Below the pieces are notes generated by a model, which was not told the DNA's origin, ran no database searches, and saw only the letters and a list, made by a program, of their open reading frames with translations. A stretch of 64,000 nt of DNA from positions 37,246 to 101,245 of the forward strand of contig JAFSFB010000023.1 of the NCBI GenBank assembly GCA_017435385.1. Reading direction: 5' to 3'. Positions 51,274-59,928 of this stretch are shown piece after piece. Made by a program: the position numbers and the translations under genes. The stretch comes from Clostridia bacterium. Its GTDB lineage: Bacteria; Bacillota; Clostridia; Oscillospirales; Acutalibacteraceae. Each line of letters starts with the position of its first letter. The first letter of the stretch is position 1.

Positions 51274-53283
51274 ACCTCCCGAAAAAAGACGGTTGACTGC
51301 GCTGCGCAGCAAAGCATATTCCTCGCCCGAAAGGGCGGGGTTTTTTTTCAGCAGGTTTTCTGCGGCGGAATGTGCTTCCCGAATGGCTTCTCCGTCGGTC
51401 ATCATGTCTGCGATCTTCATTTCAGGCAGACCGTGCTGTCTTGAACCGAAGAAGTCGCCGGGACCTCTGAGCTTCAGATCCTCGTCGGCAATCTTAAAGC
51501 CGTCGGTTGTTGAGGTGAGAACATTCAGCCTTTCGGTTTCGTCTGCCTCGGATATAAGAATGCAGGTTGACTTTTCGGTTCCTCTGCCGATTCTTCCTCT
51601 GAGCTGGTGAAGCTGAGAAAGACCGAATCTTTCTGCGTTTTCGATAACCATTATGACCGCATTCGGAACATCGATTCCGACCTCGATAACCGTTGTCGAA
51701 ACAAGGAGCTGGATTTCTCCGCTTGAGAAAGCATCCATGACAGCCTTCTTTTCGGCAGATTTCATTTTGCCGTGAAGCAGACCGAGTCTGAAGCCCTTGA
51801 AGAATCCGTCGGAAAGCTCCTTGAAAAGAGCGTTGGCGGCGGTCATTTCCGATGCGTCGCCCTCTTCTTCAACAAGGGGACAGACGATATAACCCTGCCT
51901 GCCCTGACAAAGATGCTTTTTGACATATCCGTAGGCTCTTTCTCTGATTTCGGGAGTAACAAGATATGTTTCGGTCTTCTGCCTTCCCTTGGGCAATTCA
52001 TCGAGAATGCTCAGGTCAAGGTCACCGTAAATGATGAGAGCGAGAGTTCTCGGAATCGGAGTTGCCGACATGACGAGAACATGCGGATTTTTGCCCTTTG
52101 AGTGCAGAGAATTTCTCTGATTGACACCGAAGCGGTGCTGCTCATCGGTAACGGCAAGAGCAAGACTGCTGAACTCAACATCTTTCTGGATAAGGGCATG
52201 AGTACCGATAACAAGATCGATCCCGCCGCTTTTGAGAGCGGCTTTTATTTTTTTCTTTTCTGCGGCAGGAGTTGAGCCTGTCAGCAGACCGATCGTGATA
52301 TCCGTGTTTTCAAAGAATCCTGCGAGGGTTTTATAGTGCTGCATGGCAAGAACTTCCGTCGGCGCCATCAATGCGCTCTGATAGCCGTTCTTTGCACAGT
52401 TATAAATAAGTGCGGCGCTCACGGCGGTTTTACCCGAGCCGACATCGCCCTGAACGAGTCTGTTCATCGGCGTTCCGAGAAGCATATCCGATGCCGCCTG
52501 AGAAATTGCTCTTTTCTGTGCATTTGTCAGCTCAAAGGGCAGGAGAGAGCGGAATTCCTCCGTATAGTCCTTCTCCATTGAAAGAGCCGTTGACTGTCTT
52601 GACTTGGTCTTCATTCTCAGAAGCCCCAGCTCAAGAAGGAAGAGCTCCTCGAAGATCAGCCTTCGTCTTGCTTCGCTGAGCATATCCTCGCTTTCGGGGA
52701 AATGGATGTTTTTCAGAGCATCGCTCAGCTCCATCAGACAATAGCTGTTTCTGATCTCCACGGGAATCGGATCCTGCGGCTTTTCTCCGTACTGAAACGC
52801 TGTTCTGACCAGCTTTTCGATTGCCTTTGAATTCATTCCCGCTGTTTGCGGATAAATCGGGCGTATCGTATCCGAGCCCTCGGCTTCGGTGAATTCGGGG
52901 GAATTCATCGAGCGGAAATAGCCCTTGCCCGTTATTTTACCGTAGAAAAGATATTCCTTGCCCTGCTCGAGCTTTTTTGCGGAATAGGGATTGTTGAAAA
53001 AGGTTATATCGAGCAGCATTTCGCCGTCGGTAACCTCGGTCTTATAAAGAGTCATGCCTTTTCGGATGCGGTGCTCCTTGCACGGCATACCGACGATCGC
53101 TTTGATGCAGACATTTTCATTCATCGGAGCATTTTTTATCGAGGTGATTCTGCTCCAGTCCTCATATGTACGGGGATAAAAGGTCAGCAGGTCCCAGAGG
53201 GTGAAAATCCCGAGCTTTGCCAGCATGGCGGCTCTCTTATCACCCACACCTTTAAGATATTTGATGCCTGACCTGAGTTCCAT
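51262..53283 (-). CDS. recG: ATP-dependent DNA helicase RecG
   Basis: RecG remodels stalled replication forks and Holliday junctions. Order of domains over 673 residues: N-terminal helix-hairpin start (GIKYLKGVGDKRAAMLAKLG), wedge OB domain, then helicase motifs I (GDVGSGKTAVSAALI), Ia (MAPTEVLAMQHY), II (DEQHRFG), III (MSATPIPRTL) and VI (QLRGRIGRG). ATG 53283 has AAGGAG 5 bases upstream; the longer open frame upstream overlaps the FakA-like gene. The fakA-recG order is common in Firmicutes. Confidence 0.97.
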   Translation of the reverse strand: MELRSGIKYLKGVGDKRAAMLAKLGIFTLWDLLTFYPRTYEDWSRITSIKNAPMNENVCIKAIVGMPCKEHRIRKGMTLYKTEVTDGEMLLDITFFNNPYSAKKLEQGKEYLFYGKITGKGYFRSMNSPEFTEAEGSDTIRPIYPQTAGMNSKAIEKLVRTAFQYGEKPQDPIPVEIRNSYCLMELSDALKNIHFPESEDMLSEARRRLIFEELFLLELGLLRMKTKSRQSTALSMEKDYTEEFRSLLPFELTNAQKRAISQAASDMLLGTPMNRLVQGDVGSGKTAVSAALIYNCAKNGYQSALMAPTEVLAMQHYKTLAGFFENTDITIGLLTGSTPAAEKKKIKAALKSGGIDLVIGTHALIQKDVEFSSLALAVTDEQHRFGVNQRNSLHSKGKNPHVLVMSATPIPRTLALIIYGDLDLSILDELPKGRQKTETYLVTPEIRERAYGYVKKHLCQGRQGYIVCPLVEEEGDASEMTAANALFKELSDGFFKGFRLGLLHGKMKSAEKKAVMDAFSSGEIQLLVSTTVIEVGIDVPNAVIMVIENAERFGLSQLHQLRGRIGRGTEKSTCILISEADETERLNVLTSTTDGFKIADEDLKLRGPGDFFGSRQHGLPEMKIADMMTDGEAIREAHSAAENLLKKNPALSGEEYALLRSAVNRLFSGGSMN

Positions 53284-53299
53284 TTTATCTCCTTTGAAA

Positions 53300-54169
53300 T
53301 CAGTGCCCCGCAGAGGAGGTCTGAAGTCGCATATTGTCAATTTTGATCTTGCTCAGTTCACCGTATTCCAGCCCCTTCTGCAAAGCGAGATGAGGTGAAT
53401 CGGTATGAACATGAACCTTGATGATCCCCGCATGCTCTGCGGCGGCGGGGCAGTCACCGATCTCGCCGAGATAGCGGCGGATTTCGGCAACGCTTGCTTC
53501 GGATCTTTTTGTGATTATGAATTCCGTGCAGTAGATGTGGCAGGGTGCGGAAACAGCATGCTCCGAATCGGAGAACACTTCCGACATGCCTTCTAAAATA
53601 TAAACGAGTCCCTGAGCTCCGGCATCAACAATGCCCCGCTTTTTAAGTATCGGAAGAAGATTTTTCGTTGAGCTGAGAGCGGTTCTTGCACCCGAAACAG
53701 CGGCGGCAAAGGTTTCGCTGACATCTGCGCCTTTTTCGGCGGCGGAAACAGCCTTTGATGACGCCATTCTGATAACCGTCAGCATCGTTCCCTCCGTCGG
53801 CTTGTCGATTGACGAATAAGCCTCGTTGCAGCCGTTTTCAAGACCGAGAGCGAGAGCCTTCGCATCTATCGAATCAAGTCCTGCAACGCTCTCGGCAAAG
53901 CCTTTGAAAATGAGGGAAAATATGACCCCCGAATTTCCCCGTGCGTGCATGAGAAGCTCTCCTGCGGCAAAATCCGCAACTTCGCCCGCACCGGAGCAGT
54001 TGAATTCTTCAAGCGATTTCGCACAGCCTCCGAGCGTTAAGCTGAGGTTTGTTCCCGTGTCACCGTCGGGAACGGGGAAAACATTGATCGCATCAACGCT
54101 TTCATAGTGCTTTTCGATTTCGGCGGCGCCGAGGATTATTGCTTTTTTTAAATCCGAACCGTTTATCAT
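53300..54169 (-). CDS. Short FakA-like protein: DhaL (DAK2) and middle domain only
   Basis: FakA is the kinase that phosphorylates fatty acids bound to FakB. The DhaL domain is complete: INVFPVPDGDTGTNLSLTL carries the nucleotide/metal Asp cluster, with MHARGNSGVIFS and DAGAQGLVYI. The middle domain runs to IKVHVHTDSPHLALQKGL and KIDNMR. In full-length FakA (about 550 residues) a C-terminal EDD/DegV-like domain then follows; here the protein stops 9 residues after that point, at 289 residues. There is no room for the missing domain before recG. Start ATG 54169 has GGGTG upstream. Confidence 0.88.
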   Translation of the reverse strand: MINGSDLKKAIILGAAEIEKHYESVDAINVFPVPDGDTGTNLSLTLGGCAKSLEEFNCSGAGEVADFAAGELLMHARGNSGVIFSLIFKGFAESVAGLDSIDAKALALGLENGCNEAYSSIDKPTEGTMLTVIRMASSKAVSAAEKGADVSETFAAAVSGARTALSSTKNLLPILKKRGIVDAGAQGLVYILEGMSEVFSDSEHAVSAPCHIYCTEFIITKRSEASVAEIRRYLGEIGDCPAAAEHAGIIKVHVHTDSPHLALQKGLEYGELSKIKIDNMRLQTSSAGH

Positions 54170-54244
54170 TTTTTGCACCCGTCTTTCTTTTTTGTATATT
54201 ATGGCAGAAAACGGGCGGGATAATTCACGGCAGAGAAATATTGT

Positions 54245-55711
54245 TTATTTGAAACGCCATGTTTCTATGTCGGCAAAAACATCGCCGTCGCAGCATGCAA
54301 AATCGCCCTGCATGGAGTTAGAGTATGAAACGGCGGCATTTCTGTAACAGAGAGGAACGAGAGGAACATCCTCGTTGAAGGTGTTGATGAAGTCCATGAT
54401 TTCACAGTTGCCTGCAAGAAGCTGAGCATATCTTGACGAGGATTCGCTGACATTGCTGATTCCGAACGAGGCGTTGCCGCCGAGGAGCAGAGAGGAAAGA
54501 TTCATGTTGGGCGTGAGCCTGACCTCACCGATATAAAGATCGTAGGTTCCCTCTCTGAGAGCGGTTTTGAGGCTGTCTGCGCCGAGCTTTCTGAGATTGA
54601 CCTTGAAGCCGATTTCTCTCAGATATTCTCCGATGAACTCTGCGGTTTCGAGCTTGAAGGGGTTTTCGGCGTTGACAAGCAGAACGATCTCTCTTGCGGC
54701 AATGTCAGTCAGAGAATCGGCAATCAGCTCCGTTGCTCTGGCTTTGTCACGGGATATGACGAGGTCCTTTGAAGCAAGGGGATACCAGTCGGGGTTAAAG
54801 GGAGTGTACGCCTCTCTTGCGTGTCCCTGAAAGGCGGTTGCGGAGATCTTCTGTCTGTCGACTGCAAGGTTGACCGCCTGCCTGATAAGCTTGTTTGAGA
54901 ATATGTTGCTTGTGCTGTTGAATGCAAGGTAGACGAAGCTGTTGATGCCCATTTCAACGGTCTTTGCGTTGATTCTCGAATAAACGCCGTCGCTCAGGTC
55001 GTTATAGTTGAAAGCCGTGTTGCCGACCTCGAGGTTTGAAATGATCGAGCTTTCTTCCCTGACGGGGACAAGTCTGACCGTTTTTATCGCAGGATTAAAA
55101 CCCGATTTCGACGGATTGGCGGTCAGATAGATGCTTTCGCCCGAAGAGCGGGGAATATATCTTCCGCAGCCCGTTGCGAGGTCGGTGTCTGCTCCGCCCT
55201 TGATTATCGGGAAATCGAGGCAGGAGAGAGCATACGGGTCGTTGTTTACAAGATTGAATATAACAATGTTACCCTCATATGCTCCTGCGGACTCGAAGTT
55301 GGAAAGTCTTGCGGCGTATGTGGGGGATTCCTTGGCTTTGTCAAAAGAAGCCTTGACATCCGTAACGCTCACGGGTGTTCCGTCGCTGAAGCGGTGCGAG
55401 CCGATCTTGACGGTAACCTTTTTGCCGCTGACTTCTCCGCTGACGGCGATATCCGCAACGGGGTTATAGTTCTTATCAAGTTTAAAGAGTCCGCCGTAAA
55501 CAAGGCGCAGTATCTGAACATTGGCGGAGGTAGTGCAGGTGAAGGGGTTGAGAGTGTCGGTCTCGGAATAAGCGAGATTCAGAACACCTTCGTTCTGCGT
55601 TCCGGAAGACGTTGTTGAATATATATCGTCATCGTCTGGCTTGTTGTCCGAGCATGCCGAAAAGGAGATCAGCGTTGCCGCTGCGAGCAGAATTGCAATT
55701 ATTTTTTTCAT
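54245..55711 (-). CDS. Oligopeptide-type ABC transporter substrate-binding lipoprotein (SBP family 5)
   Basis: A lipoprotein signal peptide ends in FSAC with Cys20 as lipid attachment site. The mature part is a family 5 solute-binding protein: LNLAYSETDTLNPFTC, then DGTPVSVTDVKASFD. Such proteins bind peptides, nickel or sugars; the ligand is unknown. There are no permease or ATPase genes beside it, so it is an orphan component. ATG 55711 with AAGGA upstream gives 488 residues; it lies 4 bases after tcdA, so the two are co-transcribed. Confidence 0.92.
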   Translation of the reverse strand: MKKIIAILLAAATLISFSACSDNKPDDDDIYSTTSSGTQNEGVLNLAYSETDTLNPFTCTTSANVQILRLVYGGLFKLDKNYNPVADIAVSGEVSGKKVTVKIGSHRFSDGTPVSVTDVKASFDKAKESPTYAARLSNFESAGAYEGNIVIFNLVNNDPYALSCLDFPIIKGGADTDLATGCGRYIPRSSGESIYLTANPSKSGFNPAIKTVRLVPVREESSIISNLEVGNTAFNYNDLSDGVYSRINAKTVEMGINSFVYLAFNSTSNIFSNKLIRQAVNLAVDRQKISATAFQGHAREAYTPFNPDWYPLASKDLVISRDKARATELIADSLTDIAAREIVLLVNAENPFKLETAEFIGEYLREIGFKVNLRKLGADSLKTALREGTYDLYIGEVRLTPNMNLSSLLLGGNASFGISNVSESSSRYAQLLAGNCEIMDFINTFNEDVPLVPLCYRNAAVSYSNSMQGDFACCDGDVFADIETWRFK

Positions 55712-55715
55712 AAGT

Positions 55716-56438
55716 TCATTCCTTGCAAACAAGATCTTTTATTATTTTTCCCGCCATGATAAGTCCTGCCGTTCCGGGTACAAACGGCAGACTTCCGGGA
55801 GTCTGACGCTTTCCGCTCTCTTCACCTGAGGGCAAGGGCTTTGCAGGCTCCTCGGGTGACCAGACAACGCTCAGCTTTCTGATACCTCTGCTTCTGAGCT
55901 CACGGCGCATGACCCGACAAAGCGGACAGCCGCTGGTTTTGGAAATGTCGTCAATGCGGAAAAGGGTGGGATCAGATTTGTTGCCCGTTCCCATGCAGGA
56001 AATGATCGGGATTCCGAGCTCCTGAGCTTTCTGTGCGAGATCGATTTTTGCGCTGACCGTGTCTATGGCATCCGCAATATAATCGTATTGCTCAAGCTCA
56101 AATTCTTCCGAGTTTTCAGGAAGATAGAATTTTTGAACGGCGGTCACCCTGCATTCGGGATTGATGTCGGCGATCCGTTCTCTGACAACCTCGGTTTTCG
56201 GTTTTCCGACGGTCGAAACAAGGGCGCAAAGCTGACGGTTGATGTTTGAGGGAGAAACGCGGTCGCTGTCAACGATAGTTATGCTGCCGATACCCGCTCT
56301 TGCAAGAGCCTCGGCTGTATACGAGCCGACTCCGCCGAGTCCGAAAAGAATAACCTTGCATTCGGCAAGCTGTTTTGTTGAGTCCCTGCCGAGAAGCATT
56401 TCGCTTCTTGAAAAACGGTTGCTGTCCGTAGCCTTCAC
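55716..56438 (-). CDS. tcdA: tRNA threonylcarbamoyladenosine dehydratase (ThiF/HesA family)
   Basis: TcdA (CsdL) cyclises t6A37 to ct6A37 on ANN-decoding tRNAs using ATP. The sequence matches the family: NRFSRSEMLLGRD, the nucleotide-binding FGLGGVGSYTAEALARAGIG, DSDRVSPSNINRQL, and the C-terminal VPGTAGLIMA. The Cys pair GCPLCRVMRRELR also fits. GTG 56438 is the only start upstream of the conserved NRFSR; its ribosome site AAAGGA is only about 2 bases away, so the start is uncertain. Confidence 0.92.
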   Translation of the reverse strand: MKATDSNRFSRSEMLLGRDSTKQLAECKVILFGLGGVGSYTAEALARAGIGSITIVDSDRVSPSNINRQLCALVSTVGKPKTEVVRERIADINPECRVTAVQKFYLPENSEEFELEQYDYIADAIDTVSAKIDLAQKAQELGIPIISCMGTGNKSDPTLFRIDDISKTSGCPLCRVMRRELRSRGIRKLSVVWSPEEPAKPLPSGEESGKRQTPGSLPFVPGTAGLIMAGKIIKDLVCKE

Positions 56439-56520
56439 GTCCTTTCGGTAATAATATTATTTCATTATATATAATACAACAATTATCCGCTCTGTGTAAA
56501 CCATAAATTTAAATTTAATA

Positions 56521-56549
56521 TTGTAATTTTTGATTTTATAATATATAAT
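56521..56549 (+). promoter_or_regulatory. Promoter of ychF
   Basis: TTGTAA (56521-56526), 17 bp and TATAAT (56544-56549) in AT-rich DNA. Confidence 0.6.
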
Positions 56550-56586
56550 TAACAAGTTAAAGTTTACCGAAAGGATTTTTGATAAT

Positions 56587-57681
56587 ATGAAACTTGGTAT
56601 AGTCGGTCTGCCGAATGTCGGCAAGAGCACGCTTTTCAATGCAATAACAAATGCGGGAGCGCAGTCTGCGAACTATGCGTTCTGCACGATCGAGCCCAAT
56701 GTCGGAGTTGTTTCCGTTCCCGATGAAAGACTCGATAAGCTTGCAGAGCTTTATAATCCCGTCAAAATAACACCTGCCTTCATTGAATTCGTTGATATTG
56801 CAGGTCTTGTCAGAGGTGCTTCCAAGGGCGAGGGCCTCGGCAACAAATTCCTCTCACATATCCGTGAGGTCGATGCGGTTATCCATGTTGTCCGTTGCTT
56901 TGAGGATGACGATATTGTTCATGTTGATGCAACCATCGATCCCGAAAGAGATATCGAAACGATCAATCTTGAGCTCATTCTTTCCGATATGGAAATGGTT
57001 GAACGCAGGATCGACAGAGTCACAAAGGCTCTCAAGGGTGATAAGTCCCTTGCAGGCGAGCTTGAATTCCTCAAGCGTCTGCTTGCCGAGCTTGAAAACA
57101 ATGTTCCTGCAAGAAATGTTGAGTGCGACGAAAACGAAAAAGCATGGCTTTCCGAGGTTGCGCTTCTTACCGCAAAGCCCGTTATCTATGCGTGCAATAT
57201 GAGCGAAAGCGATTTTGCAGGCGGACTCAACAACAACAAGCATTATAAAAAGGTCTGCGAGATCGCATCGGCAGAGGGCAGCGAGGTTCTTCCCATCTGC
57301 GCTCAGCTCGAGGCTGAGATTGCTTCTCTCGATAAGGATGAGAAGGAGATATTCCTTGCGGAGCTCGGCGTTGAAACGGGCGGTCTTGATCTTCTTGTCA
57401 AGAAGAGCTATGCGCTTCTCGGTCTTATTTCATATCTTACAGCAGGTCAGCCCGAGGTCAGAGCGTGGACAATAACCAAGGGAACAAAGGCTCCTCAGGC
57501 GGCAGGCAAGATCCACAGCGACTTCGAGAGAGGCTTCATCAGAGCAGAGGTTATCCCCTATGAGGACCTCATTGAGCTCGGCTCGATTGCGGCGGCAAAG
57601 GAAAAAGGTCTTGTCCGCAGCGAAGGCAAGGAATATGTTATGAAAGACGGCGATGTCGTTCTTTTCAGATTCAATGTGTAA
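56587..57681 (+). CDS. ychF: Ribosome-associated ATPase/GTPase YchF (OLA1)
   Basis: YchF is a conserved P-loop ATPase of the Obg family linked to ribosomes and stress. G1 is [12 protein letters not shown]3 is [21 protein letters not shown]4 is degraded to NMSE, as in the ATP-specific family. A C-terminal TGS domain begins near residue 280 and includes [20 protein letters not shown]. 364 residues is standard. A hairpin that ends at 57719 follows and may attenuate read-through into the PBP gene. Confidence 0.97.
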   Translation: MKLGIVGLPNVGKSTLFNAITNAGAQSANYAFCTIEPNVGVVSVPDERLDKLAELYNPVKITPAFIEFVDIAGLVRGASKGEGLGNKFLSHIREVDAVIHVVRCFEDDDIVHVDATIDPERDIETINLELILSDMEMVERRIDRVTKALKGDKSLAGELEFLKRLLAELENNVPARNVECDENEKAWLSEVALLTAKPVIYACNMSESDFAGGLNNNKHYKKVCEIASAEGSEVLPICAQLEAEIASLDKDEKEIFLAELGVETGGLDLLVKKSYALLGLISYLTAGQPEVRAWTITKGTKAPQAAGKIHSDFERGFIRAEVIPYEDLIELGSIAAAKEKGLVRSEGKEYVMKDGDVVLFRFNV

Positions 57682-57691
57682 ATAATTTCAG

Positions 57692-57729
57692 CTCCCTGCG
57701 GAAGAATATCCGTGGGGAGTGATTTTTTT
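57692..57729 (+). other. Hairpin with T-run overlapping the PBP ribosome site and start
   Basis: A 10-bp stem (CTCCCTGCGG / CCGTGGGGAG, two G-T pairs) is followed by TGATTTTTTT. It looks like an intrinsic terminator for ychF, but its 3' arm is the GGGGAG ribosome site of the next gene and its T-run leads into the TTG start. Confidence 0.65.
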
Positions 57730-59311
57730 GAAAAAAAGAGCATTTACGGTTCTGCTGATAATGCTGTTCTGCTTTTGCTTTCTCGGCTACAGAACGGCGG
57801 ATATCGGTTCACGGATTCAGACGGCAGGCTCTTCGGCTCAGGGAATAAGGCTTGATATAGCCGAACTCAGAGGAACAGTTTACGATTGCAACATGAAGCC
57901 GCTGACAAACGCTCAGACGGTGTATTGTGCCGTTGCCAAGCCGACGCTCAGAGCCATGAGTGCTCTTGAATCCGAGCTGGATGCGGTTGTTTTTTCTTCG
58001 GTGAGAGAAAGGCTTGCATCGGGTGAGCCCGTTGCCGTTTCCGTAAAAGATGAGTCGGTCAGCGGCGAGGACATAACGGTAGTGCCGTATCCCGAGAGAT
58101 ATGACGGACTTGCATGCCATGTTATCGGATATCTCGGATATGACGGCGGGGGAGTCAGCGGAATCGAAAAGTCGTTTGACGACCTGCTTTCTCAAAACGG
58201 ATTTGATCTGTATGCCAGAGTCGGCGCAAATGCAGACGGGCGGGTGCTTTTCGGGGAAGAACCCGAAATAGTCAATAATGTTTTTCCCTCGGAAGGAGTT
58301 GTTCTGACGATCGACAGGGATATTCAGAAAATAGTCGAGGATGCACTCGATTCTTCGGGAGCCGAATGTGCGGCGGCGGTGGTAATGGATGTCGGCACGG
58401 GGGCGGTCAGAGCCTGCGCTTCAAGACCTTCGTTTGATCCTGAGAATATATCGGATGTTCTGAACGATGAAAAATCTCCGCTTCTTAACAGAGCCTTTCA
58501 GGCTTTCAGCGTGGGCTCGGTTTTCAAGCCCGTTGTTGCCGCATCCGCTCTTGAAAAAGGAATCGGAACGGATTATTCTTATGATTGCACGGGCAGCATC
58601 ACGCTGAACGGCGTGACCTTCAACTGCCATAAAAAGGACGGTCACGGAGTTCTGAACATGGAAGAAGCCCTTGCACACTCCTGCAATACCTATTTCATAT
58701 CGCTTGCGCTTGAGGTCGGCGGTGACGGAGTCATAGAAATGGCGGAAAAGTTCGGCTTCGGAGAGCAGACGGTGTTTGCAGAGTCATTGAAAGCACGCAG
58801 CGGAAATCTTCCCGAAAAGGTTGATTCAAAAGCTGCAACGGCAAATCTTTCGTTCGGTCAGGGTGAACTGACGGCGACGCCCGTTCAGATCTGCTCGATG
58901 ATGGCGACGGTAGCAAACGGCGGCAGGTATGTCAAGCCGTATCTTGTGGAAGGGGAAACGGACGAAAACGGCAGACTGACAAGGATAAGCAGATATTCCG
59001 AAAAGATCCGGATAATCTCGGCGGAAACCGCAAGAATAATAAGACGTTTTCTTGTTTCTGTTGTTGAGCGGGGAAGCGGAAGTCGGGCGAGATCCGATTT
59101 CGTGGCGTGCGCAGGCAAAACGGCAACGGCGCAGACGGGAAAAAGCGAAAACGGGGAGGAAATCTATAATGCATGGTTTGCAGGTTATTTTCCTGCCGAT
59201 GAGCCGCAATATGCGGTTGTTATTCTCAGGGAAAACGGCGGAGAGGGAGCGGTAAGCTGTGCTCCCGTTTTTAAGGAAATAGCAGAAAAAACAGCGGAGC
59301 TCCGAGAGTGA
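57728..59311 (+). CDS. Class B penicillin-binding protein (SpoVD/PBP2-like transpeptidase)
   Basis: A single N-terminal membrane helix anchors this 527-residue peptidoglycan transpeptidase. The PBP dimer domain begins at ELRGTVYDCN. Active-site motifs: SxxK is S264-K267 (GSVFKPV), SxN is S318-C-N320 (AHSCNTYF), and the third motif reads KTA (464-466, AGKTATAQTG) where most PBPs have KTG. The start TTG 57728 is preferred, with GGGGAG 8 bases upstream; GTG 57719 overlaps that site. Position relative to spo genes does not settle between elongation and spore-cortex roles. Confidence 0.92.
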   Translation: MKKRAFTVLLIMLFCFCFLGYRTADIGSRIQTAGSSAQGIRLDIAELRGTVYDCNMKPLTNAQTVYCAVAKPTLRAMSALESELDAVVFSSVRERLASGEPVAVSVKDESVSGEDITVVPYPERYDGLACHVIGYLGYDGGGVSGIEKSFDDLLSQNGFDLYARVGANADGRVLFGEEPEIVNNVFPSEGVVLTIDRDIQKIVEDALDSSGAECAAAVVMDVGTGAVRACASRPSFDPENISDVLNDEKSPLLNRAFQAFSVGSVFKPVVAASALEKGIGTDYSYDCTGSITLNGVTFNCHKKDGHGVLNMEEALAHSCNTYFISLALEVGGDGVIEMAEKFGFGEQTVFAESLKARSGNLPEKVDSKAATANLSFGQGELTATPVQICSMMATVANGGRYVKPYLVEGETDENGRLTRISRYSEKIRIISAETARIIRRFLVSVVERGSGSRARSDFVACAGKTATAQTGKSENGEEIYNAWFAGYFPADEPQYAVVILRENGGEGAVSCAPVFKEIAEKTAELRE

Positions 59312-59386
59312 GCTCCGCCCGAAAAAGCGTATTAAATTGCTGAATCGGAATAAATAAAAATTTTTAAAAAAGTTTTGAAAAAACAC

Positions 59387-59415
59387 TTGACAATGGTGGT
59401 GTGGTTTGCTATAAT
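59387..59415 (+). promoter_or_regulatory. Consensus promoter of the tRNA-Leu(GAG) gene
   Basis: TTGACA (59387-59392), 17 bp and TATAAT (59410-59415), 28 bases ahead of the tRNA 5' end. Confidence 0.95.
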
Positions 59416-59442
59416 AGGCAACGTTCCGAGCGAACAAGATAT

Positions 59443-59526
59443 GCGAGAGTGGCGGAATCGGCAGACGCGCACGTTTGAGGGGCGTGTGTTTACGACGTAC
59501 GGGTTCAAGTCCCGTCTCTCGCACCA
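59443..59526 (+). tRNA. tRNA-Leu (anticodon GAG)
   Basis: A class II tRNA with a long variable arm. The acceptor GCGAGAG pairs with CTCTCGC and the encoded ACCA end is present. Anticodon stem CACGT/GCGTG closes on TTGAGGG, giving GAG (reads CUC and CUU). The T-arm ACGGG-TTCAAGT-CCCGT is canonical. Confidence 0.96.
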
Positions 59527-59528
59527 GG

Positions 59529-59558
59529 AGAGGATTCCTTCATCGGAATCCTCTTTTT
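59529..59558 (+). terminator. Terminator of tRNA-Leu(GAG)
   Basis: A 10-bp stem (59529-59538 with 59545-59554) is followed by TTTT. Confidence 0.9.
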
Positions 59559-59713
59559 ACATCACGGAGAAAAAGCGAAACGCTCTCCCTCGGTGGCTTG
59601 CACCGAGTAAAAGTGAACAAGCAGCGGAGCAGACTGAAAAATAAGTTTCTGACTGAAAGTAAGTCCCGCCTCGGATACCCGTGCCGTGTAAAATTTAACG
59701 GGCAATTTAATAT

Positions 59714-59800
59714 GCGGATATGGCGGAATTGGCAGACGCGTTAGATTCAGGTTCTAATGAATGCAAGTTCGTGCAGGTTCAAGTCCTGTTATCCGCACCA
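59714..59800 (+). tRNA. tRNA-Leu (anticodon CAG), attachment site of the mobile element
   Basis: A class II tRNA: GCGGATA pairs with TATCCGC, encoded CCA end. Anticodon stem TTAGA/TCTAA closes on TTCAGGT, giving CAG (reads CUG). The T-arm GCAGG-TTCAAGT-CCTGT is canonical. The integrase gene of the element begins past its 3' end in convergent orientation, so its 3' half is the probable attachment site (attL), with the second copy beyond the window. Confidence 0.96.
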
Positions 59801-59806
59801 TAGCAA

Positions 59807-59857
59807 AAAGACCTTTGATAATGCTTATATTTGAGCAATATCAAGGGTCTTTCTTCA
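59807..59857 (+). terminator. Terminator of tRNA-Leu(CAG)
   Basis: A 14-bp stem with one G-T pair (59807-59820 with 59839-59852), then CTTCATTTTT. It lies within the presumed element side of the junction. Confidence 0.85.
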
Positions 59858-59895
59858 TTTTTAGGTCTGCTAAAATCCCCCAAAATCGGATTCGT

Positions 59896-59925
59896 AGCTA
59901 ACAAACAGCTAACACATAGCTAACA
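59896..59925. repeat. Three helically phased AGCTAACA direct repeats (candidate integrase arm sites)
   Basis: AGCTAACA occurs at 59896-59903, 59907-59914 and 59918-59925, with 11 bases from start to start, i.e. one helical turn. They sit between the tRNA end and the integrase stop codon, where arm-type binding sites of tyrosine integrases are expected. Confidence 0.7.
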
Positions 59926-59928
59926 ATT

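Noticed and set aside
59560..59660. A third locus of the 100-bp hairpin family between the two tRNA genes
   Set aside because: CTCGGTG..CACCGAG and a few shared words occur, but the order and outer arms do not match.
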